Shown here one piece after another: positions 42,347 through 52,341 of a stretch of DNA of 64,000 nucleotides. The notes under the pieces are model-generated. The model was not told the origin of the DNA. It did no database searches and worked only from the letters and a program-made list of their open reading frames with translations. Each line of letters starts with the position of its first letter. The first letter of the stretch is position 1. This stretch comes from Klebsiella sp. RIT-PI-d (GTDB taxonomy: Bacteria; Pseudomonadota; Gammaproteobacteria; Enterobacterales; Enterobacteriaceae), in the NCBI RefSeq assembly GCF_001187865.1, contig NZ_LGIT01000003.1:62001-126000 (forward strand), in the 5' to 3' direction. A program made the translations under genes and the position numbers.

Positions 42347-43102
42347 GTGGCCGTTCACTTGCTTATTGTTGATGCGCTTAATCTCATTCGCCGCATTCAT
42401 GCCGTTCAGGGATCGCCCTGTGTGGATGCCTGCCAGCATGCGCTCGATCAGCTTATTGTTCACAGTCAGCCGACACATGCGGTGGCGGTATTTGATGATG
42501 AAGCCCGTAACAGTAGCTGGCGTCATCAGAAACTGCCCGATTACAAAGCGGGGCGCGCACCGATGCCGGACGATTTGCACAGCGAAATGGCGCAGCTTCG
42601 TGCGGCATTTGCCCGCAGCGGCGTGCGCAGCTGGGAATGCGCCGGTAACGAAGCTGACGATCTTGCCGCCACGCTGGCGGTTAAAGTGGCGCAGGCTGGC
42701 CATCAGGCGACTATCGTCTCGACAGACAAAGGCTACTGCCAGTTACTCTCGCCCGGGATCCGCATTCGTGACTATTTCCAGAAGCGCTGGCTGGATGCAC
42801 CGTTTATTGCCCAGGAATTTGGCGTAACGCCAGAGCAATTACCTGATTACTGGGGGCTTGCCGGGATCAGCAGTTCAAAAGTGCCCGGCGTGGCCGGCAT
42901 TGGGGCGAAAAGTGCGACGCAGCTATTAACACAGTTTCGGACGCTGGAAGAAATCTATGCACAGCTTGACGAGGTAGCACCGAAATGGCGCAAAAAACTG
43001 GAAGAAAATCGCGATATGGCCTTTATCTGCCGCGACATTGCACGACTGCGGTGTGATTTGCAGATTGACGGTAATTTGCAGCAGCTTCGACTGCGGGGAT
43101 GA
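42347..43102 (+). CDS. xni: Flap endonuclease Xni
   Basis: Xni (ExoIX, YgdG) is a FEN-type nuclease related to the DNA polymerase I 5' nuclease domain. The 251-residue protein has [12 protein letters not shown], the acidic [12 protein letters not shown] and [11 protein letters not shown], and a helix-3-turn-helix [16 protein letters not shown]. The start is GTG at 42347, preceded by AAAGGAGG at ideal spacing and giving the E. coli N-terminus [10 protein letters not shown]; the in-frame ATG 30 codons earlier would run through the sdaB terminator and is rejected. Confidence 0.95.
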   Translation: MAVHLLIVDALNLIRRIHAVQGSPCVDACQHALDQLIVHSQPTHAVAVFDDEARNSSWRHQKLPDYKAGRAPMPDDLHSEMAQLRAAFARSGVRSWECAGNEADDLAATLAVKVAQAGHQATIVSTDKGYCQLLSPGIRIRDYFQKRWLDAPFIAQEFGVTPEQLPDYWGLAGISSSKVPGVAGIGAKSATQLLTQFRTLEEIYAQLDEVAPKWRKKLEENRDMAFICRDIARLRCDLQIDGNLQQLRLRG

Positions 43103-43159
43103 TCGCGCCGAAGAGCGAAGTGAGGTCCCGGATGATGAACCCCACCTTTTTATGCTCAA

Positions 43160-44260
43160 TTAACGCTCGTCGCGACGTCCGCCCACGGCAGCCCAAATGC
43201 GACGCACATGCACGGTCACTTCTTCGCGATCGTGATAAAGCTGGCGGGCCTGAATCTGGGCGTTAATACCGTTTTCTTTCAGCTTACCTTCAATGTACGC
43301 CAGATTATGCGACACCTCCTCATAGCGCTTTTTCATCGGCAGCTTGAGGTTAAAAATCGTTTCGCGGCACCAGCCGTTAACCAGCCACTGCGCCATTAGC
43401 GCAGCCACTTTGGCAGGCTTCTCGACCATATCGCACACCATCCACGAAATGTTACTGCGCGTCGGTTTATAGCGGAAACCATCTTCGCGTAGCCAGGTTA
43501 CCTGCCCGGTATCCATCAGGCTTTGCGCCATCGGACCGTTGTCGACCGAGTAGACCCACATATTGCGTTTCACCAGCTGATAGGTCCAGCCGCCGGGGCA
43601 CGCCCCCAGATCAACCGCGTACATTCCGTTCGCCAGACGCTCATCCCACTCATCGGCCGGGATAAAGACGTGCAACGCTTCTTCCAGCTTGAGGGTCGAC
43701 CGGCTCGGCGCATCCGCTGGGAACTTAAGACGTGGTATGCCCATGTAGAATGGAGAGTTATTGTTACTCCAGGAATATCCCGTATAACAGCAGCCTGGCG
43801 CAATAAAGAAAACGTGGACCACCGGACGTTTTTTGGTTTCGTAGCTGGTCAGCACGCCGGCTTCCCGCAGCGCAGCACGCAGCGGAACGGTAAACTTGCG
43901 GCAGAACTTCATCAGTTCTTTGCTTTCATTGGTGTCGGCCACTTCAACACGCAGCTCTCCCCCCTTTTCGACAACGCCCTGCAACATGCCCACAATCGGC
44001 GTAATACGATCTTCCGGAGGCAGGTTTTGCAAAAGCTCACCGGCAACGAACATCTGACGGGCAAAGATCAGCGAACTAAACGGCAGTTCTTTGACCAGTT
44101 TTTCCGCATCTCCCGCCTGATAACACTCGAAAATAACGTAGCCCGCATTGTCTTTAACCCGCGCAAAGCCATAAATTTCACGGCGACCGGCTTTGTCGGT
44201 AATTTCTGCTGCACACTCTTTCTCAAAACCGGCGCGACATAACAAAATCAACTTATTCAT
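43160..44260 (-). CDS. rlmM: 23S rRNA 2'-O-methyltransferase (C2498)
   Basis: RlmM methylates the 2'-OH of C2498 in the peptidyl-transferase region. The 366-residue protein has an N-terminal THUMP-like domain and a Rossmann methyltransferase domain with [14 protein letters not shown] for SAM binding and MVCDMVEKP. It overlaps ygdD by eight bases and is the last gene of gcvA-ygdD-rlmM. It is convergent with xni. Confidence 0.96.
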   Translation of the reverse strand: MNKLILLCRAGFEKECAAEITDKAGRREIYGFARVKDNAGYVIFECYQAGDAEKLVKELPFSSLIFARQMFVAGELLQNLPPEDRITPIVGMLQGVVEKGGELRVEVADTNESKELMKFCRKFTVPLRAALREAGVLTSYETKKRPVVHVFFIAPGCCYTGYSWSNNNSPFYMGIPRLKFPADAPSRSTLKLEEALHVFIPADEWDERLANGMYAVDLGACPGGWTYQLVKRNMWVYSVDNGPMAQSLMDTGQVTWLREDGFRYKPTRSNISWMVCDMVEKPAKVAALMAQWLVNGWCRETIFNLKLPMKKRYEEVSHNLAYIEGKLKENGINAQIQARQLYHDREEVTVHVRRIWAAVGGRRDER

Positions 44261-44648
44261 GAGAGATGCCCCTGCGCTTCAGGCGAATTGCACCGACCAG
44301 CATCAGTACCCAGCCCGCCAGAAAACACATCCCGCCGACCGGCGTAACAAAGGTCCACAGACGCTGATGCGACAGCGCCAGGCAGTAAAGGCTGCCGCTA
44401 AATAATACGGTGCCGAGCGCTAAAAAGACGCTGCTCCAGTAAAACCAGATGCTAATACGGCGCTGCATTGCCACCGCCAGCGCAAAGATCGCCAGCGTAT
44501 GAAATGCCTGATATTCAAGGCCGGTATGAATCCAGGCCATTTCAACCGTGCCCAGAGTTTTACTCAACACATGGGCGCCAAACGCACCGAGCGCCACATA
44601 AATAAAGCCGCTAATCGCAGCAAAAATCAGCATAAAACGGCTGGTCAT
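44253..44648 (-). CDS. ygdD: Small membrane protein YgdD (DUF423)
   Basis: A 131-residue inner-membrane protein with four hydrophobic segments (around residues 5-25, 45-62, 70-90 and 97-118) and the DUF423 stretch GAFGAHVLS near residue 22. Function is unknown. It lies 19 bases after gcvA and overlaps rlmM, so all three are probably co-transcribed. Confidence 0.94.
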   Translation of the reverse strand: MTSRFMLIFAAISGFIYVALGAFGAHVLSKTLGTVEMAWIHTGLEYQAFHTLAIFALAVAMQRRISIWFYWSSVFLALGTVLFSGSLYCLALSHQRLWTFVTPVGGMCFLAGWVLMLVGAIRLKRRGISHE

Positions 44649-44667
44649 GTTATTACCCTACAGTTAT

Positions 44668-45585
44668 TTATTGTTCGTAACGAAAACGGAATTTTTCTTG
44701 CTCACTTGCTGCTTTTGCCAGGATCCACTGGCGGAAGGCGGCTATTTTACCCAGTTCTGCCTGGCTGTCATGACAAACCAGATAAAACGCATTTTTACTG
44801 ACCAGAACGTCGTTAAATGGACAGACCAGCCTCCCGGCTTCAATTTCGGACTGCGCCATAACATTATTGGCTAAAGCAACGCCCTGCCCGTGAATTGCCG
44901 CCTGTAGCACCATGGCACTATGGCTGAAGATGGGTCCCTGCTGCACATTAATATGATTAAGCCCCAGCTGGCGAGTATACGCCTGCCAGTCGCGGCGGGA
45001 TGCATCATGCAATAAATTATGCAGCGCCAAATCAGCGGGAGTTTTTAACGCTTTCTCACCGGTTAATAGCACGGGAGCGCAGACCGGGAGCAAATATTCC
45101 GCATATAATTTTTCAACGCGCAGGCCAGGCCAGTTACCGCGACCATAGAAAATAGCGACGTCGACGTCGTCAGCCAGTTTATCTTCTTCACGGTCGACCG
45201 CCTGAATTCTGACGTCAATTCCCGGATAAGCTGAGTTAAAGCTGGAGAGTCTGGGAACCAGCCAGTGAATAGCAAAACTTGGCAGTAAACTGACCGTCAA
45301 CGCACCCTTAGCACTGCGCGATTGCAGTTTACGTGTTGCGTCAGTTAATTGCGAAAATATCTCTTTTATATCCTGAAAATAACTCTGGCCTTCTTCCGTT
45401 AACAACAGCGATCTATTACGTCGGCGGAAGAGTTTAAGTCCCAGAAAATCCTCAAGGGACTTGATTTGATGGCTTACGGCGGCCTGGGTGACAAAAAGCT
45501 CATCTGCCGCGCGGGTAAAGCTTAAATGGCGGGCAGCAGCATCAAATACACGTAATGCATTCAGGGGGGGTAATCGCTTTGACAT
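44668..45585 (-). CDS. gcvA: Glycine cleavage regulator GcvA (LysR type)
   Basis: GcvA activates gcvTHP when glycine is present, represses it with GcvR, and activates the divergent sRNA gene gcvB. The 305-residue protein has the winged helix SFTRAADELFVTQAAVSHQIKSLE (residues about 22-45) and a complete effector domain. It matches E. coli GcvA throughout. Confidence 0.97.
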   Translation of the reverse strand: MSKRLPPLNALRVFDAAARHLSFTRAADELFVTQAAVSHQIKSLEDFLGLKLFRRRNRSLLLTEEGQSYFQDIKEIFSQLTDATRKLQSRSAKGALTVSLLPSFAIHWLVPRLSSFNSAYPGIDVRIQAVDREEDKLADDVDVAIFYGRGNWPGLRVEKLYAEYLLPVCAPVLLTGEKALKTPADLALHNLLHDASRRDWQAYTRQLGLNHINVQQGPIFSHSAMVLQAAIHGQGVALANNVMAQSEIEAGRLVCPFNDVLVSKNAFYLVCHDSQAELGKIAAFRQWILAKAASEQEKFRFRYEQ

Positions 45586-45679
45586 AGTGATTCTGACTCA
45601 AATGTTAATGCCAATTAACAAACAGGAAACAGGATGCAACCTATTAGTTTTTTTTATCTGAGCCATTATAATTTGTCCG

Positions 45680-45708
45680 TTGAGCTTCTACCAGCAAATA
45701 CCTATAGT
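45680..45708 (+). promoter_or_regulatory. gcvB promoter
   Basis: TTGAGC (45680-45685) and TATAGT (45703-45708) are separated by exactly 17 bases and end seven bases before the gcvB 5' end. GcvA is known to bind just upstream of this promoter. Confidence 0.85.
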
Positions 45709-45714
45709 GGCCGC

Positions 45715-45919
45715 ACTTCCTGAGCCGGAACGAAAGGTTTTGTTGGAATGCGTGTTCTGATGAACTTTTGGCTTACGGTTGTGATGTTGTGTTGTTGTGT
45801 TTGCATTTGGTCTGCCATTCAGACCACGGTAGCAAAGCCTACCCTTTTCACTTCCTGTACATTTACCCTGTCTGTCCATAGTGATTAATGTAGCACCGCA
45901 AATTGCGGTGCTTTTTTTT
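45715..45919 (+). ncRNA. gcvB: GcvB small RNA
   Basis: GcvB is an Hfq-bound sRNA that represses many amino acid and peptide transporter mRNAs. The 205-base RNA starts ACTTCCTGAGCCGGAACG as in E. coli. The G/U-rich R1 seed region (GTTGTGATGTTGTGTTG...) occupies about 45777-45804, and ACTTCCTGTAC is near the 3' part. It ends at an intrinsic terminator GCACCGCAAATTGCGGTGC followed by eight T. It is divergent from gcvA and runs towards ygdI. Confidence 0.98.
45892..45919 (+). terminator. gcvB terminator
   Basis: GCACCGCA and TGCGGTGC type arms with a short AAT loop and eight T close the GcvB RNA. It lies 13 bases before the end of the convergent ygdI. Confidence 0.93.
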
Positions 45920-45932
45920 GTTGCTGTAAGAC

Positions 45933-46160
45933 TTATTTTTCCAGCGCTACCATTTCTTTTACATCAGCGCGGTTGATCTGCTGTTTGTTACCGTTAGCAT
46001 CTTTATACGAAATCATCCCGGTATCGTTGTCAGTGACAGGTTTACCGTCAGAAACGATCGTGCGGCCATCGCTGGTATGCATAACATAATTCGGGCTGGA
46101 ACAGGCGCTCAGAGCAAATGTCAGCATACAAGCGGAAATAATTGCGGCAGTCTTTTTCAT
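45933..46160 (-). CDS. ygdI: Lipoprotein YgdI
   Basis: A 75-residue lipoprotein of the YgdI/YgdR family. [20 protein letters not shown] is a signal peptide with lipobox LSAC (lipid Cys20); the mature part is an SH3-like domain with [17 protein letters not shown] and [12 protein letters not shown]. The start MKKTAA at 46160, with GAGAAG before it, matches E. coli; an ATG four codons earlier falls in that ribosome site. Function unknown. Convergent with gcvB. Confidence 0.95.
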   Translation of the reverse strand: MKKTAAIISACMLTFALSACSSPNYVMHTSDGRTIVSDGKPVTDNDTGMISYKDANGNKQQINRADVKEMVALEK

Positions 46161-46352
46161 CTTCTTCTCCATTTAGCAATTCATGCTATAGAACTATCTT
46201 TTAGTAACAGGCAAAAACATTCACCTAACAGTTATCAGCATAACTCACTATCTGAAACCTGCCAGCAATACAGGATAATTCCGATGGTTTTCAATATGCT
46301 TGCGCCAGGAAATGAATTGCGCGACCATCCCGGAATGACGATAAGGAGAGCT

Positions 46353-47558
46353 ATGAATACGTTCAATCCTGCGCAGTTTCGCGCGCAATTTCCGGCGCTG
46401 GCCGATGCTGGCGTATATCTTGATAGCGCAGCAACGGCGTTAAAACCGCAGGCCGTTATTGATGCCACGCAGCAATTTTATAGCCTGAGCGCTGGAAACG
46501 TGCACCGCAGTCAGTTCGCTGAAGCGCAGCGCCTGACTGAGCGCTATGAGGCCGCCCGTGACCGGGTGGCGGCGTTGCTTAATGCACCATCAGGCAAAGA
46601 TATTGTCTGGACCCGTGGGACCACGGAGGCTATTAATATGGTCGCCCAGTGCTATGCGCGCCCGCGCCTCAGGCCCGGAGATGAAATCATCGTCAGCGAA
46701 GCCGAGCACCATGCCAACCTTGTCCCCTGGCTGATGGTCGCGGAGCAAACCGGGGCGAAAGTGGTCCGCCTGCCTCTCGGTGCCGATCGCCTGCCGGATG
46801 TCGCCCGGCTGGCAGAGATTATCACGTCACGCAGCCGTATTCTGGCGCTGGGACAAATGTCAAATGTAACCGGCGGTTGCCCGGATCTGGCGCAGGCTAT
46901 CATCCTCGCCCACGCTGCCGGAATGGTGGTTATGGTCGATGGCGCACAGGGCGCGGTGCATTTCCCGGCAGATGTGCAGCAGCTGGATATCGATTTTTAC
47001 GCTTTCTCCGGTCATAAGCTTTACGGCCCTAACGGCATTGGCGCGCTTTATGGCAAAAGTGAGCTGCTGGAGAGCATGTCACCATGGCTCGGCGGCGGTA
47101 AAATGATCGTCGACGTCAGCTTTGACGGCTATAAAACTCAGCCGGTGCCTTATCGGCTTGAAGCCGGCACGCCGAATGTAGCAGGTGTTATAGGCCTGAG
47201 CGCCGCGCTGGAATGGCTTGAACAGACAGATATCGCCCAGGCTGAAAGCTGGAGTCGTGGTCTGGCAACGCTTGCTGAAGATGCGCTGGCAAAACGTCCA
47301 GGATTCACCTCTTATCGCGTTCAGGATTCCAGCCTGCTGGCCTTTAATTTTGCGGGCGTTCATCATAGCGATATGGTTACGCTGCTGGCCGGCTATGGTA
47401 TCGCGTTACGTGCAGGTCAGCACTGCGCGCAGCCGTTACTGGCCGCGCTGGGGGTCGATGGCACGCTGCGGGTATCATTTGCCCCCTATAATACTCAACA
47501 TGATGTTACTGCGCTGGTTAACGCTGTTGATCGCGCGCTTGAAATACTGGTGGATTAA
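46353..47558 (+). CDS. csdA: Cysteine desulfurase CsdA
   Basis: CsdA takes sulfur from cysteine (or selenium from selenocysteine) and hands it to CsdE. The 401-residue PLP enzyme has the Schiff-base lysine in FSGHKLYGP near residue 222 and the persulfide cysteine in [10 protein letters not shown] near 358. ATG 46353 with AAGGAG just before it gives the E. coli N-terminus; longer in-frame starts run through the ygdI promoter region. The stop overlaps the csdE start by one base. Confidence 0.97.
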   Translation: MNTFNPAQFRAQFPALADAGVYLDSAATALKPQAVIDATQQFYSLSAGNVHRSQFAEAQRLTERYEAARDRVAALLNAPSGKDIVWTRGTTEAINMVAQCYARPRLRPGDEIIVSEAEHHANLVPWLMVAEQTGAKVVRLPLGADRLPDVARLAEIITSRSRILALGQMSNVTGGCPDLAQAIILAHAAGMVVMVDGAQGAVHFPADVQQLDIDFYAFSGHKLYGPNGIGALYGKSELLESMSPWLGGGKMIVDVSFDGYKTQPVPYRLEAGTPNVAGVIGLSAALEWLEQTDIAQAESWSRGLATLAEDALAKRPGFTSYRVQDSSLLAFNFAGVHHSDMVTLLAGYGIALRAGQHCAQPLLAALGVDGTLRVSFAPYNTQHDVTALVNAVDRALEILVD

Positions 47559-48004
47559 TGACTAACCCTGATTCGACCGTAGCCCCTTTTGGTATCACGA
47601 TCACCCCGGAAACGTTAAAGGCAACGTTTTCCCCGCTGACTCAGTGGGAAGATAAGTACCGCCAGCTGATCCTGCTCGGTAAAAAACTGCCTGCCCTGAC
47701 AGACGAGCTTAAAGCCCGGGCGCAGGAAATTCCGGGCTGTGAGAATCGTGTATGGCTGGGCTATAGCGTCTCGCCGCAAGGCACACTGCATTTCTTTGGC
47801 GACAGCGAAGGTCGTATTGTGCGCGGTCTGCTGGCAGTATTGTTAACCGCCTGCGAAGGGAAACAGCCACTGGAATTGCTGGCGGGCGATCCGCTGGCGC
47901 TTTTCGATGAACTGGGGTTGCGCAGCCAGCTTAGCGCATCACGCAATCAGGGGCTGAATGCACTCAGCGACGCGGTACGCACTGCCGCAGAACAAGCCCG
48001 GTAA
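47558..48004 (+). CDS. csdE: Sulfur acceptor protein CsdE
   Basis: CsdE is a SufE-like sulfur acceptor that boosts CsdA and works with TcdA in cyclic t6A formation. The 148-residue protein has the acceptor Cys61 in [13 protein letters not shown]. It overlaps csdA by one base (TAATG) and is convergent with tcdA across a REP-like repeat. Confidence 0.96.
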   Translation: MTNPDSTVAPFGITITPETLKATFSPLTQWEDKYRQLILLGKKLPALTDELKARAQEIPGCENRVWLGYSVSPQGTLHFFGDSEGRIVRGLLAVLLTACEGKQPLELLAGDPLALFDELGLRSQLSASRNQGLNALSDAVRTAAEQAR

Positions 48005-48011
48005 ATCTGCC

Positions 48012-48043
48012 CTGCCCGGCGGCGCTATGCTTGCCGGGCCTGC
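48012..48043. repeat. REP-like palindrome between csdE and tcdA
   Basis: GCCCGGC (48014-48020) and GCCGGGC (48033-48039) surround GGCGCTATGCTT, nearly the same core as the element between cysI and cysH (8816-8848). It lies between convergent genes, the usual REP position. Confidence 0.75.
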
Positions 48044-48070
48044 ATGACTACAAAACAGGCCGCCGTGCAC

Positions 48071-48874
48071 TCACTGACGCGCCGCTTTCGCCATCATCTT
48101 CTTCAGCGCGTGAGAAACGGCGATAAACCCAAAGGTGGCGGTGACCATCGTTGCCGCACCGAAGCCGGAGGCACAGTCCATCCGTTTTGGCCCTTCAGCC
48201 GTGCTTTTCATGGCGCAGACGGAGCCGTCGGATTGCGGGTAAACCAGCGCTTCAGTGGAGAACACGCAGTCAATGCCCAGTTTGCCCTTGCTGTTTTTAA
48301 CGACGCCGAAATCACTTTTCAACCGCTCGCGTAATTTTGCCGCCAGCGGATCCTGAATCGTCTTAGCAAGATCGCTGACCTGAATTTGTGTAGGATCGAT
48401 TTGTCCCCCCGCCCCACCCGTCGTGACCAGCGGAATTTTATTGCGCCGGCACCAGGCGATCAGCGCTGCTTTTGGCCGCACGCTATCAATGGCATCAATA
48501 ACATAGCTGTAGCCCCGCCCCATGTACTCTGCCACGTTATCCACGGTGACAAAATCATCAATCACCGTAACCTGGCACTCAGGATTGATTTGGCGAATAC
48601 GCGCCGCCATGACGTCTGCTTTCGCCACGCCAACCGTTTCCCGTAGGGCATGGATCTGACGATTGGTATTGGTGACGCAAACATCATCCATATCAATCAG
48701 GGTAATTGCGCCAATACCCGTACGGGCTAACGCTTCTGCCACCCACGACCCGACACCGCCGATCCCCACCACGCAAAAATGGGCCTCAGCAAAGCGCTGG
48801 AGCGCCTGCTCGCCATAGAGACGTGCGGTGCCACCGAAACGCTGACGCCACGCATCACTGATTACTACTGACAT
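48071..48874 (-). CDS. tcdA: tRNA threonylcarbamoyladenosine dehydratase
   Basis: TcdA (CsdL) cyclises t6A at tRNA position 37 to ct6A using ATP. The 267-residue E1-like enzyme has the nucleotide-binding VVGIGGVGSWVAEALARTGIG, DMDDVCVTNTNRQ and the cysteines in GVDCVFSTE-type GIDCVFSTE. I start at ATG 48874 (MSVVISDAWRQRFGG as in E. coli); an upstream in-frame ATG 44 codons earlier has no family support. Confidence 0.96.
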   Translation of the reverse strand: MSVVISDAWRQRFGGTARLYGEQALQRFAEAHFCVVGIGGVGSWVAEALARTGIGAITLIDMDDVCVTNTNRQIHALRETVGVAKADVMAARIRQINPECQVTVIDDFVTVDNVAEYMGRGYSYVIDAIDSVRPKAALIAWCRRNKIPLVTTGGAGGQIDPTQIQVSDLAKTIQDPLAAKLRERLKSDFGVVKNSKGKLGIDCVFSTEALVYPQSDGSVCAMKSTAEGPKRMDCASGFGAATMVTATFGFIAVSHALKKMMAKAARQ

Positions 48875-48912
48875 AGAACCTCGAAGTATAAAAACAAAAT
48901 AGCAGAGTGGTG

Positions 48913-48942
48913 ATGCGCTCCTCCCGAAGAGAAAGAGCGCAT
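48913..48942 (-). other. Hairpin between mltA and tcdA
   Basis: ATGCGCTC and GAGCGCAT arms enclose 14 bases; on the minus strand T-rich sequence (TATTTTGTTTTT) follows about 12 bases later. Possible weak terminator for mltA. Confidence 0.4.
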
Positions 48943-48989
48943 AGCAGCCACTTAAGCGCAAGAACGATTTTGCGCGGAAGATAACGTAC

Positions 48990-50105
48990 TTAGCCGCTAA
49001 AGACATTACCTGATGTCAGGCCGCCGCCCGCGCCCGGCGCATTCTTCAGCACCCAAACGCGACCGTAATGATTGTACCAGCCTGCGCGGTGTCCGGCATC
49101 TGCTCCGATCCCCTGATAGATATCGAAGTGTTGGCCTTTAATCGCGCCGCCCACATCAAGGGCGACCATCAGGCGCAGCTCATATTGACCGTTAAATTTA
49201 CCGTTATTGTCCAGCAGCGGGACTTCAGCCAGCAGCGTGGTTCCTGCCGGAATGATGCTGCGGTCAGATGCGACAGACGCACGACCAATCAGCGGGACGG
49301 CGCTCGCCCCTTTTACTGGCGCAAACGACTGGGGTTTAAAAAAGACAAATGACGGATTCTGCTCCAGTAGCTCCTGAACCTCAGCCTGACTGTGCGTTTC
49401 TCCCCAATGACGGATAGCCTGCATCGACATATCTTCGCGTTTTACTTCGCCGCGGTCGATCAGCACCTTGCCAATACTGTGATAGGCCCAGCCGTTTTTA
49501 CCCGCGTAACTAAAGAAGTTCAGCGGCGAACCATCACCAAAATCGATGTACCCGCTCCCCTGCACATCCATAATGAAATTATCCATCAGCGAGTTGCTGT
49601 AGGCGAGAATATAGCTGTCGCTCAAACCGCCTGCGTAAATGCTTGCTCGCGACGGCAGTTTTCCGCGCTTCGGCGGCATACGATAGATAGGATACTGGAA
49701 CTCGCCCTGGCGGGTATGTCGGGCCTGAACAACCGGCGTGTAATAGCCAGTGAATTGCACGTTGCCGTAGCGATCGGCGCCTTCCATCTGCCAGGCATCG
49801 ATACCAAACTGACGCAGGGTGCGGGTATCGCCACCTGATCGTAGCCAGTCCTGCACGGCACTATAAACATTGCTTTGTGAACCATAGAGACGCGGCGAAG
49901 CGCTGCGGATCTGGCTGACCTGCTCGGAAAAATCCCCGGCATTAATCGGCGCGCCTACAGCTTCAGGCTGATTCACCAGAGAGAAAGGCTGCGTAAATTT
50001 GCCGTCTTCATACTGCTGACCGCGATCGGTGGGTTTTGAGGAACACGCGGCCAGCATCGCCACCACCGTCCCCGTCAGAAGATACTTTGCCCAACATCCT
50101 TTCAT
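48990..50105 (-). CDS. mltA: Membrane-bound lytic transglycosylase A
   Basis: MltA is an outer-membrane lipoprotein that cleaves peptidoglycan to 1,6-anhydromuropeptides. The 371-residue protein has a lipobox LAAC with lipid Cys21, the MltA barrel domain, and the C-terminal 3D domain with the catalytic aspartate (VALDVGGAIKGQHFDIYQG). ATG 50105 gives MKGCWAKYLLTGT, as in E. coli; the longer in-frame start at 50216 is rejected. Close to the C-terminus, APGAGGGLTSGNVFSG has six more residues than the E. coli APGAGNVFSG, accounting for 371 against 365. Confidence 0.96.
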   Translation of the reverse strand: MKGCWAKYLLTGTVVAMLAACSSKPTDRGQQYEDGKFTQPFSLVNQPEAVGAPINAGDFSEQVSQIRSASPRLYGSQSNVYSAVQDWLRSGGDTRTLRQFGIDAWQMEGADRYGNVQFTGYYTPVVQARHTRQGEFQYPIYRMPPKRGKLPSRASIYAGGLSDSYILAYSNSLMDNFIMDVQGSGYIDFGDGSPLNFFSYAGKNGWAYHSIGKVLIDRGEVKREDMSMQAIRHWGETHSQAEVQELLEQNPSFVFFKPQSFAPVKGASAVPLIGRASVASDRSIIPAGTTLLAEVPLLDNNGKFNGQYELRLMVALDVGGAIKGQHFDIYQGIGADAGHRAGWYNHYGRVWVLKNAPGAGGGLTSGNVFSG

Positions 50106-50272
50106 TATTTCTCGTCTTATTAGTTGCCTGAATACAGAATGAAGATAACAAACCCCTGAACCTAATGAAATGCACATCCGCCTCGCGACGCAGGTTCTGT
50201 GCAAAAAACGAACCACCGCGCCCCATTTTTATACAGATAATGGTCAAATTTATGATCAGGTTAAAAAAAGGG

Positions 50273-50300
50273 TTGCATCAAAACCGCAGCAGAGTATAGT
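50273..50300 (+). promoter_or_regulatory. Initiator tRNA promoter
   Basis: TTGCAT (50273-50278), a 16-base spacer and TATAGT (50295-50300), followed by the GC-rich GCGC discriminator usual for stringently controlled stable-RNA promoters, 13 bases before the first tRNA. Confidence 0.8.
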
Positions 50301-50313
50301 GCGCTTCCACGGA

Positions 50314-50390
<77 letters not shown>

Positions 50391-50470
50391 ATACAATGTG
50401 AAGAAAGAGATTTCTGCACAGCAGTTTGAATCACTTACATGTGATTTTAAATGTGAAGCAGAAAGACGGA

Positions 50471-50547
<77 letters not shown>

Positions 50548-50636
50548 ACACATTGTGCAGAAGAAAATTTCTGCAAAGCAGTAAATCCTCAGAAGCTTAC
50601 AAAAGTAAGTCGCTAAGGTACAAGCAGAAAGACGGA

Positions 50637-50713
<77 letters not shown>

Positions 50714-50747
50714 ATATTTACGCGTCCGTAAATGCGAAATAATGAAG

Positions 50748-50778
50748 CCGCAACGCTGATGAAGCCTGCGGTTTTTTT
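50748..50778 (+). terminator. Terminator of the tRNA-fMet operon
   Basis: CCGCA and TGCGG arms with a 14-base loop and seven T, 35 bases after copy 3. Confidence 0.75.
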
Positions 50779-50856
50779 ACGTCTGTTGTTTATGCCCTGT
50801 ATCAACGGCTCCCACCGGGCAACGTTCCTGCCTGACCCGGCGTTTTCGCGCCAGCG

Positions 50857-52113
50857 TTACTGGCCTCTTCTTGCCAGCGTCACCTCATCGGCAAAATAGG
50901 CTTTGATCCCCGCCAGAATAGATTCGGCAACCTCCTGCTGAAATACGGCCGTTTTCAACTTACGCTCTTCTTCGATATTGCTGATAAACGCGGTCTCCAC
51001 CAGAATCGAAGGTATATCCGGCGCTTTTAGTACTGCAAAACCGGCCTGCTCTACACTACTTTTATGCAGATTATTCACTTTACCCAGCCTTTTAAGCACC
51101 GCTTTTCCAAATTTCAGGCTGTCGTTAATGGTCAGGGACTGCACCATGTCGAACATTGTATGATCGAGATAACGGTCGCCGCTTTTGCTGACGCCACCTA
51201 TCAAGTCGGCGGCATTCTGCGTCTGGGCGAGATATTTGGCGGCGGTACTGGTTGCCCCTTTGGTCGACAGTGCGAACACAGACGAGCCACTTGGCTGGCG
51301 GCTGGTAAACGCATCGGCGTGGATAGAAACGAAAAGATCGGCCCGCTGCTTCTGGGCCTTTGCTACGCGCACTTTCAACGGGATGAACACATCCTCATTG
51401 CGCGTCATAAAGGCTTTCATGTTGCCTTCTTTCTCAATAAGCGCGCGCAGACGGCGGGCGATTTGCAGCACGACGTCTTTCTCGCGCGTTCGATACTTGC
51501 CCACTGCACCGGAGTCTTCGCCGCCGTGCCCTGGATCGAGCATAATCACAATCGGCCTGTCACGCCCTGCCTTACCGGGTTTCGGTCCGCTCTGCGCCGG
51601 CGGCACCTGTTTCTCCAGATCGCCCTTATTATAATCCTCCAGCAGCGCTAATAGCGGGTCCTGAATATCCTGCGCATTGGCCGGATAGAGATCCATCACC
51701 AGGCGCTCTTTAAAACCCGCTACCGGTGCCAGCGCAAATAGCTGTGGCTTAATATTCTGCTTGAGTTCAAATACCATTCGTACGGTCTGCGGATCAAACT
51801 GACCGACGCGTGCGGAGGTGATAAAAGGATCGTCGCTGCGGATCTGCGCGCTCATTCCTTTCAGGACTGAATTCAAATTAACGCCTTCGACATCGACCAC
51901 CAGCCTTTCGGGATTACTGAGCGCAAACTGGCGGTATTTTAGCATCTTGTTTGATTCTACCGTCACGCGTGTATAGGTCGAGGCAGGCCAGACGCGCACG
52001 GCGATGACCTGGCTGACAGCCGCGAAACTGGTCTGGCTTACGCTTAATAACCACATTGCCCCCGCCCCCTGTAACAGGCGACGGCGGCTGATTGCTGATT
52101 TGCTTCCCGACAT
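50857..52113 (-). CDS. amiC: N-acetylmuramoyl-L-alanine amidase AmiC
   Basis: AmiC splits septal peptidoglycan during daughter-cell separation, activated by NlpD. The 418-residue precursor has a Tat signal ([23 protein letters not shown]), an AMIN domain for septal targeting (residues about 35-150), a linker rich in Pro/Gly, and the zinc amidase domain ([32 protein letters not shown]). I start at ATG 52113, [12 protein letters not shown], as in E. coli; five codons upstream (52128) is another ATG. Divergent from argA. Confidence 0.96.
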   Translation of the reverse strand: MSGSKSAISRRRLLQGAGAMWLLSVSQTSFAAVSQVIAVRVWPASTYTRVTVESNKMLKYRQFALSNPERLVVDVEGVNLNSVLKGMSAQIRSDDPFITSARVGQFDPQTVRMVFELKQNIKPQLFALAPVAGFKERLVMDLYPANAQDIQDPLLALLEDYNKGDLEKQVPPAQSGPKPGKAGRDRPIVIMLDPGHGGEDSGAVGKYRTREKDVVLQIARRLRALIEKEGNMKAFMTRNEDVFIPLKVRVAKAQKQRADLFVSIHADAFTSRQPSGSSVFALSTKGATSTAAKYLAQTQNAADLIGGVSKSGDRYLDHTMFDMVQSLTINDSLKFGKAVLKRLGKVNNLHKSSVEQAGFAVLKAPDIPSILVETAFISNIEEERKLKTAVFQQEVAESILAGIKAYFADEVTLARRGQ

Positions 52114-52269
52114 GCAATTCCCAGGCAAATTTATCGTAACTGACTATAAGAACGTCAAAATTGACCGAAAACTTTAACCAATGATGCATACGCTGTCACG
52201 CCTAAAAGGGTAAACATTTCTTTTACACTGCCGTCCGGCATGAAAAATTTCTCTCTGGCAGGTTAAATT

Positions 52270-52298
52270 TTGACTTGCACCCGGAGCAAAAACAGAAT
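52270..52298 (+). promoter_or_regulatory. argA promoter
   Basis: TTGACT (52270-52275), a 17-base spacer and CAGAAT (52293-52298). The -10 lies inside the first ARG box, so ArgR binding would block RNA polymerase directly. Confidence 0.7.
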
Positions 52299-52330
52299 AA
52301 AAATACACTAATTACGAATAATAATTCATT
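52292..52330 (+). promoter_or_regulatory. Two ARG boxes (ArgR operator) for argA
   Basis: ACAGAATAAAAATACACT (52292-52309) and TACGAATAATAATTCATT (52313-52330) fit the 18-base ARG box, with the three-base gap between boxes typical of ArgR hexamer sites. The second is the better match. They overlap the promoter and leader of argA. Confidence 0.88.
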
Positions 52331-52341
52331 GAGGTATTGCC

